The translations under genes and the position numbers were made by a program. DNA of 7,108 nucleotides from the NCBI GenBank assembly GCA_003453455.1, contig DMLG01000136.1, forward strand, positions 1 through 7,108, given 5' to 3'. The notes under the pieces were generated by a model. It did not search any database and was not told where the DNA came from. It saw nothing but the letters and a program-made list of their open reading frames with translations. The first letter of the stretch is position 1. Each line of letters begins with the position of its first letter. This document shows, piece by piece, positions 1 through 5,352 of this stretch. Origin of the DNA: Clostridiales bacterium. GTDB taxonomy: Bacteria; Bacillota; Clostridia; UBA1381.

Positions 1-780
1 ATTTTCCGAAAGGAGAATATTAAGCCTTATATCGGTGATGAGGTTGAAATTCTGGTAGAAAACGAAAAGGGAAGTATTGAAAAAATTCTGCCTCGCAAAA
101 CAATGCTTTTGCGGCCGCCTGTTTCAAATATTGATACGGTAGTAATCGTAATCGCTGCAAAAGAGCCTGAGCCCGATACGCTTCTTTGCGATAAGCTGAT
201 TTTGAGTGCCGAAATTGCTGGTATAGAGCCTGTAATTTGTATAAATAAATCTGACTTAAATGAGGATAAAGGGCTTTTGAAAGCTTATGAACAGGCTGGA
301 TATAAGGCGATTTTAGTGAGCGCAAAAAATGATAAGAGTATAAAGAAAATTCTTCCGCTGATTGAGGGAAAAACCTCCGCTTTTGCGGGACTTTCGGGAG
401 TGGGGAAATCCACAATTTTGGGAATACTTACGGATAGTGAGCAGGAAACGGGTGAAGTTTCTCAAAAAATCAAGAGAGGAAAACATACAACAAGGCATGT
501 AGAGCTTTTAGAACTTAAAGGCGGCGGATATGTTCTGGATACGCCTGGGTTTAGCTCCTTTGAAATAGGCGGAATAAAAGCAGACGAGCTTAAAGACTAT
601 TTTCCTGAGATGCTTCCATTTAATGATAAATGCAGATTTAAGGGCTGTTCACATACAGAAGAGCCTGACTGTGCGGTAAAAAATGAAGTTTTAAAAGGAA
701 GGATAGCAAAAAGCCGTTACGAGAGCTATAAAACTTTTTATGAAACACTAAAAAAAGTAAAGGATTGGGAAAACAAATGA
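1..780 (+). CDS. rsgA: RsgA, small ribosomal subunit biogenesis GTPase (5' partial)
   Basis: This is a circularly permuted GTPase that assists late 30S subunit maturation and has ribosome-stimulated GTP hydrolysis. The frame is open from base 1, so the true start lies upstream; 259 residues are visible. The family is usually about 290-300 residues, so roughly 30 N-terminal residues of the OB-fold are missing. Visible residues 1-40 give the end of the OB-fold (FRKENIKPYIGDEVEI, then LPRKTMLLRPP). The GTPase motifs come in the permuted order G4 NKSD (82-85), SAK (107-109), P-loop GLSGVGKST (130-138), RGKHTTRH (159-166) and DTPG (180-183). A C-terminal zinc site has Cys211, Cys216, His218 and Cys224. 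The stop overlaps the rpe start by 4 bp (ATGA), which suggests translational coupling. In Firmicutes rsgA commonly precedes rpe, as it does here. Identification is secure; only the 5' end is unseen. Confidence 0.97.
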   Translation: MFRKENIKPYIGDEVEILVENEKGSIEKILPRKTMLLRPPVSNIDTVVIVIAAKEPEPDTLLCDKLILSAEIAGIEPVICINKSDLNEDKGLLKAYEQAGYKAILVSAKNDKSIKKILPLIEGKTSAFAGLSGVGKSTILGILTDSEQETGEVSQKIKRGKHTTRHVELLELKGGGYVLDTPGFSSFEIGGIKADELKDYFPEMLPFNDKCRFKGCSHTEEPDCAVKNEVLKGRIAKSRYESYKTFYETLKKVKDWENK

Positions 781-1415
781 TATTATCTCCTTCAATGCTG
801 TCCGCGGATTTCGCGGTATTAAAAGACCAGATAGCAGAAGTGGAAAATGCAGGTGCAAAGTGGCTCCATATAGATGTTATGGACGGGATTTTTGTGCCGA
901 ATTTGAGTTTTGGAGCTTGTGTATATAAGTGCATAAGAGATTATTCAAATCTCTTTTTTGATGTGCATTTAATGATAACAAAGCCGCAAAGGTATATAGA
1001 AGACTTTGCAAAAGCAGGGGCGGATATGATAACCTTTCATATCGAGGCAACCGAAAATGTAGAAGAATGTATTGATTTGATTCATTCTTTTGGCAAAAAA
1101 GCGGGACTTGCTTTAAATCCGGAAACACCTATTGAAAAGGTTTTGGAATATAAAGATAAGGTGGATATGATTTTGGTTATGAGCGTCCATCCGGGGTATG
1201 GCGGACAGAAGTATATTGAAGAAGTTAATGATAAAATTAAAAATCTAAGAAAAATTTGCGGTGAGAATTACCTTATCGAAGTTGACGGCGGAATAAAGGC
1301 GACAAATGTCAAGTCGGTCTTGGATTGCGGTGCAAATGTGATTGTGGCGGGCTCTGCTATTTTCGGAGAAGATATAACGGCATCGGTTAAGGAATTTTTA
1401 AAAGCCGCAGAATAA
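777..1415 (+). CDS. rpe: Ribulose-phosphate 3-epimerase
   Basis: This cytosolic enzyme interconverts D-ribulose 5-phosphate and D-xylulose 5-phosphate in the pentose phosphate pathway. The product is 212 residues, normal for this TIM-barrel family. Motifs run in family order: SPSMLSADF near the start, HIDVMDG (31-37), DVHLMI (62-67), SVHPGYGGQ (136-144), EVDGGI (168-173) and AGSAIFG near the end. By family comparison the metal and catalytic residues are His31, Asp33, His64 and Asp170, all present. The common GFGGQ phosphate-loop motif reads GYGGQ here. The ATG at 777 overlaps the rsgA stop (ATGA) and has GGGA at 767-770, six bases upstream. A TTG at 765 would add four residues, but it lies where the ribosome binding site should be and the family normally starts just before the (I/L)xPSxLSADF strand, so I chose 777. 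The gene belongs to the rsgA operon. Confidence 0.97.
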   Translation: MILSPSMLSADFAVLKDQIAEVENAGAKWLHIDVMDGIFVPNLSFGACVYKCIRDYSNLFFDVHLMITKPQRYIEDFAKAGADMITFHIEATENVEECIDLIHSFGKKAGLALNPETPIEKVLEYKDKVDMILVMSVHPGYGGQKYIEEVNDKIKNLRKICGENYLIEVDGGIKATNVKSVLDCGANVIVAGSAIFGEDITASVKEFLKAAE

Positions 1416-1417
1416 AT

Positions 1418-1422
1418 GGGAG
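1418..1422 (+). promoter_or_regulatory. Ribosome binding site setting the desulfurase start
   Basis: GGGAG, within GGGAGAAAG, ends 8 nt before the ATG at 1431. It lies inside the longer reading that would begin at the ATG at 1416, which directly abuts the rpe stop and has no comparable site upstream. The site therefore favours 1431, giving an N-terminus MIYLDNAATT that is typical of the family. Confidence 0.75.
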
Positions 1423-1430
1423 AAAGCATT

Positions 1431-2546
1431 ATGATTTATCTTGATAATGCCGCAACTACCAAACCTTCGGAATGTGCCATAGAAGCTGCGACAGAGGCGT
1501 TTGGCAGTTTTGGTAATCCATCAAGCCTGCACCGGCTTGGCATGGAGGCGGAAAAAATAATAAAAGACGCACGCGCATCGGTTGCGGAAAAGCTTATGGT
1601 AAGCGATAATAATATATATTTCACATCCGGCGGAACAGAGGCGAATAACACCGCAATTTTGGGTTATGCTATGGCAAACCGCAAGCGAGGAAATCATCTT
1701 ATCACTACTAAAATAGAGCACCCATCTGTCTTGGAACCCTTTAAACACCTTGAAAAATCAGGCTTTTCTGTAACATATCTTGATGTATCTGAGGGCGGCG
1801 CAATATCGTTAAAGGATTTTGAAGATGCGTTAAGGGAAGATACGCTTTTAGTAAGTGTGATGGCTGTGAATAACGAAACAGGAGTAATTCAGCCGTTTGA
1901 TAGGTTAAAAGAGGTTATGAAGAAAAAAGCTCCCAATGCGGTACTTCATAGCGACTGTGTGCAGGCATTTTGCAAAATCCCTGTTTTTCCAAAAAAATGT
2001 GGAATAGATATGCTTTCGGTGAGCGCACATAAAGTCCATGCTTTAAAAGGAACAGGGGGGCTTTATATTGCCGATAATATCCATATAAACCCTATTTTGC
2101 TTGGCGGCGGTCAGGAAAGGGGACTCCGTTCAGGCACGGAAAATACTGTGGGTATTGCTGCTTTTTCCGCGGCGATTAAAAATTATAAAAAAATCGGACA
2201 GGAAAAAAGAACAGAGCTAAAAGAAAAAATTCTTAAAAATATCCCGAATACTTATGTAAACGGAACAATGGAAAACAGCGGATATATACTGAATATATCT
2301 TTTGAGGGGATAAAATCAGAAATTCTTCTTCATAGCTTGGAGGCAAGAGGAATATTTGTGTCAACAGGCTCGGCGTGTTCTTCCCATAAGCCTCAGCCAA
2401 GCCATGTTTTGACTGCCATGGGCGTAAGCCACAAAAATATTGACGGTGCAATTCGTTTTAGCTTTTGCGACGAAGCTTTTGATGCAGATTTTGTCGTTTC
2501 AGTAATTAAAGAAGAAGTGGAAAAAATCAGAAAATATGTGAGGTAA
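1431..2546 (+). CDS. Cysteine desulfurase, class I NifS/IscS family (ThiI-linked)
   Basis: This PLP-dependent enzyme removes sulfur from L-cysteine, giving alanine and an enzyme-bound persulfide. The product is 371 residues from the chosen start. The sequence shows the N-terminal YLDNAATT, TSGGTEANN (65-73) for cofactor phosphate contact, EHPSVL with His97 to stack on PLP, NNETG (147-151), the PLP lysine Lys201 in SAHK, RSGTEN (233-238), and the catalytic Cys316 in the loop GSACSSHKPQPSHVL. A loop of this kind points to class I (NifS/IscS) rather than SufS. The gene begins 15 nt after the rpe stop and ends 6 nt before thiI. In Bacillus subtilis a desulfurase of this type (NifZ) is paired with ThiI and supplies its sulfur, so I infer that this protein is the dedicated donor for the next gene. 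I see no scaffold genes (iscU, sufU) here, so a general iron-sulfur role is less likely but not excluded. The exact gene symbol is uncertain, so I leave it blank. Confidence 0.93.
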   Translation: MIYLDNAATTKPSECAIEAATEAFGSFGNPSSLHRLGMEAEKIIKDARASVAEKLMVSDNNIYFTSGGTEANNTAILGYAMANRKRGNHLITTKIEHPSVLEPFKHLEKSGFSVTYLDVSEGGAISLKDFEDALREDTLLVSVMAVNNETGVIQPFDRLKEVMKKKAPNAVLHSDCVQAFCKIPVFPKKCGIDMLSVSAHKVHALKGTGGLYIADNIHINPILLGGGQERGLRSGTENTVGIAAFSAAIKNYKKIGQEKRTELKEKILKNIPNTYVNGTMENSGYILNISFEGIKSEILLHSLEARGIFVSTGSACSSHKPQPSHVLTAMGVSHKNIDGAIRFSFCDEAFDADFVVSVIKEEVEKIRKYVR

Positions 2547-2552
2547 AAGCTC

Positions 2553-3734
2553 GTGAAAGAAATTCTTTTGGTAAAATACGGTGAAATAATTTTAAAGGGT
2601 GGAAACAGGTCGCGCTTTGAAAAAATTTTGATAGAAAATATGTCAAATGCGCTAAAAAATATAGCTAAAACAAAAATAACGGTAGCGCAGGCAACGGTGT
2701 ATGTCGATGTTTTGGAGGAAGATAAGATAGATTTGGTTGCCGAGAGGCTTACCATGGTTTTCGGAATAGTTTCCATAGTTAGAGCAAGAGTTTGTGAAAA
2801 AGATATAAATGAGATAAAAAATGCGGCAAAGGAATATTGCGAGAAAGACCTTACAAAAGGAACACGCTTTAAGGTTGAGGCAAAGCGCTCAGATAAGACC
2901 TTTCCGCTTAATTCGATAGAAATTGCTATGGAGGTCGGCGGTTTTTTAGACGACAGCATAGAAGGACTTATAGTTGATGTACACAATCCGGAAATCACGA
3001 TAAAGGTAGAAGTACGCGAATGGGCAGCATATGTCTATTGCCGTGAAAACAGACTAAAAGGTCAGGGCGGTATGCCGCAGGGGACAGGAGGACGCGCACT
3101 GCTCCTTCTTTCAGGAGGTATAGACAGTCCTGTTGCAGGGCATATGATGGCAAAGCGCGGAACACAAATTGAAGCTGTAAACTTTTTTAGTTATCCTTAT
3201 ACAAGTGAGAGGGCGAAGGAAAAAGTTATGGAGCTTGCAGAAATTCTTTCAAGATACACCTCCTCTGTAAAACTGCATATTGTCCCATTTACTGAAATTC
3301 AGCTTGCAATAAGGGATAATTGTCCGGAACAGCATATGACGCTTTTAATGCGCCGTTTTATGATGAAGATTGCAGAAATAATAGCCGAAAAAAATAATGC
3401 CCAGGCACTTATTACGGGTGAGAGTGCAGGCCAGGTTGCGTCCCAAACGCTTGCGGCGCTTAATGTGACGAACTCTGTTGTAAAAATGCCTGTTTTAAGA
3501 CCCTTAATAGGTATGGATAAAACAGAGATTATAGAGCGTGCCGAAAAAATCGGAACATTTGAGACATCAATACTGCCGTATGAGGACTGTTGTACCGTAT
3601 TCACTCCTAAAAATCCCACAACGCAGCCAAAGCTTTCATCTATCGAAAAAAGTGAAGCCCGTCTTGATTTTGACGCTTTAACGGAAAAGGCGGTTTTGGG
3701 CACGGAAACTGTCATAATATATCCAAAAATATAA
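2553..3734 (+). CDS. thiI: ThiI, tRNA 4-thiouridine synthase (tRNA sulfurtransferase)
   Basis: ThiI adenylates uridine 8 of tRNA and replaces the oxygen with sulfur to make 4-thiouridine; in some bacteria it also feeds sulfur to thiamine thiazole synthesis. The product is 393 residues. The N-terminal ferredoxin-like part shows VKYGEIILKGGNR (7-19). A THUMP domain follows to about residue 165, with KRSDKTFPLNS (111-121). The PP-loop ATP pyrophosphatase domain has SGGIDSP (187-193) and GESAGQVASQT (289-299). A Cys346-Cys347 pair in PYEDCCTVFTP lies where the family has a conserved cysteine. The protein ends there: the C-terminal rhodanese domain of the 482-residue Escherichia coli form is absent, as in the Bacillus type, which takes sulfur directly from its partner desulfurase, encoded 6 nt upstream. 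The start is GTG, with GTGAGG at 2538-2543 overlapping the previous stop region; the N-terminus matches the family exactly at this start. Confidence 0.96.
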   Translation: MKEILLVKYGEIILKGGNRSRFEKILIENMSNALKNIAKTKITVAQATVYVDVLEEDKIDLVAERLTMVFGIVSIVRARVCEKDINEIKNAAKEYCEKDLTKGTRFKVEAKRSDKTFPLNSIEIAMEVGGFLDDSIEGLIVDVHNPEITIKVEVREWAAYVYCRENRLKGQGGMPQGTGGRALLLLSGGIDSPVAGHMMAKRGTQIEAVNFFSYPYTSERAKEKVMELAEILSRYTSSVKLHIVPFTEIQLAIRDNCPEQHMTLLMRRFMMKIAEIIAEKNNAQALITGESAGQVASQTLAALNVTNSVVKMPVLRPLIGMDKTEIIERAEKIGTFETSILPYEDCCTVFTPKNPTTQPKLSSIEKSEARLDFDALTEKAVLGTETVIIYPKI

Positions 3735-3771
3735 TTATACTATTGCATTTTTTAAAAAAATTGTGTATAAT
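3734..3771. repeat. Inverted repeat enclosing the recA promoter
   Basis: ATTATAC (3734-3740) and GTATAAT (3765-3771) are perfect 7-bp inverted arms. They enclose the -35 element and spacer, and the right arm contains the -10 box. A second short palindrome, TTTTTTAAAAAA (3748-3759), sits between them but is not centred on the same point. This could be an operator or merely AT-rich coincidence. It does not look like a terminator for thiI because the stem has almost no G or C. Confidence 0.45.
3743..3771 (+). promoter_or_regulatory. Sigma-A-type promoter of recA
   Basis: The -35 element is TTGCAT (3743-3748) and the -10 is a perfect TATAAT (3766-3771), separated by the optimal 17 bp. Transcription would start near 3778, giving a leader of about 28 nt before the recA ATG. 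It begins 9 nt after the thiI stop. No terminator lies between thiI and this promoter, so recA may also receive read-through from the upstream operon. I see no LexA box (GAAC-N4-GTTC) or CTG-N10-CAG site between the thiI stop and the recA start. Confidence 0.85.
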
Positions 3772-3792
3772 ATTGTAGTAAACTATGATTTC

Positions 3793-3797
3793 GGAGG
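3793..3797 (+). promoter_or_regulatory. Ribosome binding site of recA
   Basis: GGAGG, within CGGAGGA, lies 8 nt before the ATG at 3806. It is downstream of the in-frame ATG at 3785, so it selects 3806 as the start. The 3785 codon would lie only about 7 nt from the predicted transcript end and has no binding site of its own. Confidence 0.88.
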
Positions 3798-3805
3798 ATT
3801 GTCTG

Positions 3806-4888
3806 ATGGATAAAAAACAAGAGAAAAAAAGCGTTGTTTCGCTTGGAGATGCAGATGAAAGAAAAAAAGCACTTTCCGCTGTGTTTGGCGCTATTGAAAA
3901 GCAATACGGCAAGGGAAGTATTATGAAGCTTGGCGATACTCCGAAAGTGGATGTTGATGCAATACCGACGGGCTCATTAATGCTTGATGTTGCGCTCGGA
4001 ATTGGCGGAATACCAAAGGGACGCGTTACTGAAATTTACGGACCTGAGTCGTCAGGAAAAACTACCGTCGCACTCCATGTTGTTGCAGAGGCGCAGAAGC
4101 GCGGCGGTGAGGCGGCGTTCATTGACGCAGAGCATGCATTAGACCCTGTTTATGCGCAAAATTTAGGTGTTGATATTGATAACTTAATAGTTTCTCAGCC
4201 TGATACAGGCGAACAGGCACTTGAAATTGCAGAGGCACTTGTTAGGAGCGGTGCATTAGATGTGGTTGTAATTGACTCTGTTGCGGCGCTTGTGCCAAAA
4301 GCGGAAATTGAAGGTGAAATGGGCGATTCGCATGTAGGACTTTTAGCAAGACTGATGTCGCAGGCCCTAAGAAAACTTACAGGTATTACTTCAAAATCAG
4401 GCACTGCGGTTATTTTTATCAATCAGCTAAGAGAAAAGGTTGGCGTTGTTTACGGAAACCCCGAAACAACACCGGGCGGAAGAGCGCTTAAATTCTTTGC
4501 GTCTGTTCGTCTTGATGTAAGGCGTCAGGAGGCTATTAAAAACGGTTCTGAAATCATTGGAAATAAAACAAGAGTTCGCGTTGTTAAAAATAAGGTTGCT
4601 CCGCCGTTTAAAGAGGCAGAATTTGACATTATGTACGGCAAGGGTATATCCAAAGAAGGCAATATTTTGGATATGGCGACAGAGCTTGACATAATTCAAA
4701 AGAGCGGTGCATGGTTTTCATATCAAGGCGAGCGTCTTGGTCAGGGGCGTGACAGAATTAAGGAGTATATGGTATCAAATCCTGAATTTGCGAAGGACAT
4801 TGAAAGACAGGTAAAGGAAAGGTTAGGAATAGTAAAATCAGATATTTCCAAAAATTCCGTTGTCGAAAATGACCAAAATGAAGAATAA
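3806..4888 (+). CDS. recA: RecA recombinase
   Basis: RecA is the DNA-dependent ATPase that forms filaments on single-stranded DNA, catalyses strand exchange in recombinational repair, and stimulates LexA self-cleavage. The product is 360 residues, normal for the family. The core fold shows [12 protein letters not shown] (32-43), Walker [10 protein letters not shown] (79-87), Walker B VVVIDS with Asp157, the L1-side stretch [20 protein letters not shown], and the L2 DNA-binding loop with [14 protein letters not shown]. The C-terminal domain carries [17 protein letters not shown] and an acidic tail (ENDQNEE), which in other RecA proteins tempers DNA binding. The N-terminus carries about 13 extra, charged residues before the conserved helix compared with the Escherichia coli protein. 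It is the only gene between its own promoter and the next promoter, so it is probably expressed mostly alone. I saw no strong terminator after it. Confidence 0.98.
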   Translation: MDKKQEKKSVVSLGDADERKKALSAVFGAIEKQYGKGSIMKLGDTPKVDVDAIPTGSLMLDVALGIGGIPKGRVTEIYGPESSGKTTVALHVVAEAQKRGGEAAFIDAEHALDPVYAQNLGVDIDNLIVSQPDTGEQALEIAEALVRSGALDVVVIDSVAALVPKAEIEGEMGDSHVGLLARLMSQALRKLTGITSKSGTAVIFINQLREKVGVVYGNPETTPGGRALKFFASVRLDVRRQEAIKNGSEIIGNKTRVRVVKNKVAPPFKEAEFDIMYGKGISKEGNILDMATELDIIQKSGAWFSYQGERLGQGRDRIKEYMVSNPEFAKDIERQVKERLGIVKSDISKNSVVENDQNEE

Positions 4889-4944
4889 TTAGTAGGTAAT
4901 AAGGGTATCTTTAACTAAAATTTCTGTTTTTGTGTGTTAAATAC

Positions 4945-4973
4945 TTGACTAAAAACGGATTTTTTAGTATTCT
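4945..4973 (+). promoter_or_regulatory. Promoter of the HPr-family gene
   Basis: The -35 element is TTGACT (4945-4950, five of six matches to consensus) and the -10 is TATTCT (4968-4973, four of six), separated by exactly 17 bp. The start would be near 4980, with a leader of about 40 nt. The rest of the 132-nt gap after recA (4889-4944) holds no gene and no G+C-rich hairpin that I can see. Confidence 0.7.
4948..4968. repeat. 8-bp inverted repeat filling the HPr promoter spacer
   Basis: ACTAAAAA (4948-4955) and TTTTTAGT (4961-4968) are perfect inverted arms around CGGAT. The dyad runs from inside the -35 element to the first base of the -10 element, a position suited to a repressor site. It could also act as a weak AU-rich hairpin ending recA transcripts, since a T run forms the right arm, but no U tract follows the hairpin. 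Confidence 0.6.
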
Positions 4974-4985
4974 ATATATTAGAAT
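4969..4985. repeat. 6-bp inverted repeat over the HPr transcription start
   Basis: ATTCTA (4969-4974) and TAGAAT (4980-4985) are perfect inverted arms around TATAT. The dyad directly abuts the one at 4948-4968 and covers most of the -10 element and the predicted start point. It is AT-rich, so chance is a real possibility. Confidence 0.5.
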
Positions 4986-5006
4986 TATATTTTTAAAAGG
5001 ATATTC

Positions 5007-5014
5007 AAGGGAGG
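5007..5014 (+). promoter_or_regulatory. Ribosome binding site of the HPr-family gene
   Basis: AAGGGAGG ends 6 nt before the ATG at 5021. It is one of the strongest binding sites in the window, consistent with an abundant small protein. Confidence 0.85.
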
Positions 5015-5020
5015 TTCCAA

Positions 5021-5284
5021 ATGTTTTCTAAGGAAGTTGAAGTGCTTAATCAGGCAGGTTTGCATGCCCGCCCCGCAACCTTTTTTATTCAAAAGGCAAA
5101 TGAATTTAAATCAAGTATCTGGGTAGAAAAGGATGAACGCAAGGTAAATGCCAAGAGCCTTTTGGGGGTTTTGTCTTTGGGCATAACTAAGGGAACCACC
5201 ATAACAATTATTGCAGACGGCGTTGATGAAGAGGAAGCAGTTGTTACGCTGGTTAATTTGATTGCCTCGAATTTCACCGAATGA
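5021..5284 (+). CDS. HPr-family phosphocarrier protein
   Basis: This is a small cytosolic protein of 87 residues, the normal HPr size. In the phosphotransferase system, HPr takes phosphate from enzyme I on His15 and passes it to the sugar-specific EIIA domains. In Firmicutes it is also phosphorylated on Ser46 by HPr kinase, and that form works with CcpA in catabolite control. Both sites are present: His15 in GLHARPAT (13-20) and Ser46 in NAKSLLGVLSLG (43-54). His15 argues against a pure Crh, which has glutamine there. The gene has its own promoter, a strong ribosome binding site and a terminator, so it can be a single-gene unit. It is not beside ptsI, and its 21-40 region (FFIQKANEFKSS, then Trp34) differs from classical PtsH, so it may be a second, regulatory HPr rather than the main ptsH product. 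I therefore give no symbol. Confidence 0.93.
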   Translation: MFSKEVEVLNQAGLHARPATFFIQKANEFKSSIWVEKDERKVNAKSLLGVLSLGITKGTTITIIADGVDEEEAVVTLVNLIASNFTE

Positions 5285-5303
5285 TTTATACTTGATTGAA
5301 CCG

Positions 5304-5336
5304 ATAACTCTGCTTTTTTTAAGTAGAGTTATTTTT
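5304..5336 (+). terminator. Intrinsic terminator after the HPr-family gene
   Basis: A 12-bp stem is formed by ATAACTCTGCTT (5304-5315) and AAGTAGAGTTAT (5321-5332), with one G-U pair, a TTTTT loop, and a T run ending at 5336. It starts 19 nt after the HPr stop. The stem is modest in G+C, so termination may be partial. uvrC begins only 16 nt after the T run. Confidence 0.85.
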
Positions 5337-5352
5337 GGATTTGGAGAAAGCT

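Noticed and set aside
20..415. A 131-residue minus-strand reading frame opposite rsgA
   Set aside because: The plus strand encodes unmistakable RsgA motifs over the same bases; the antisense product has no recognisable motif and is an aromatic-rich shadow.
765..779. TTG start for rpe
   Set aside because: It adds four residues not typical of the family and sits in the ribosome binding region; the ATG at 777 has a correctly spaced GGGA and the classic ATGA overlap.
1416..1430. ATG start for the desulfurase directly after the rpe stop
   Set aside because: The only good ribosome binding site (GGGAG) is downstream of this codon, and the protein family begins at MxYLDNAATT, matching the ATG at 1431.
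2393..2998. A 201-residue minus-strand reading frame across the desulfurase/thiI junction
   Set aside because: It lies wholly opposite two strongly recognised genes, is rich in serine and phenylalanine as expected of a reversed coding strand, and has no family features.
3735..3805. Riboswitch, T-box or attenuator in front of recA
   Set aside because: The predicted leader is only about 28 nt, too short for such an element.
4889..4944. Intrinsic terminator for recA
   Set aside because: Only weak pairings such as TTAGT with ACTAA can be made; no G+C-containing stem followed by a T run is present.
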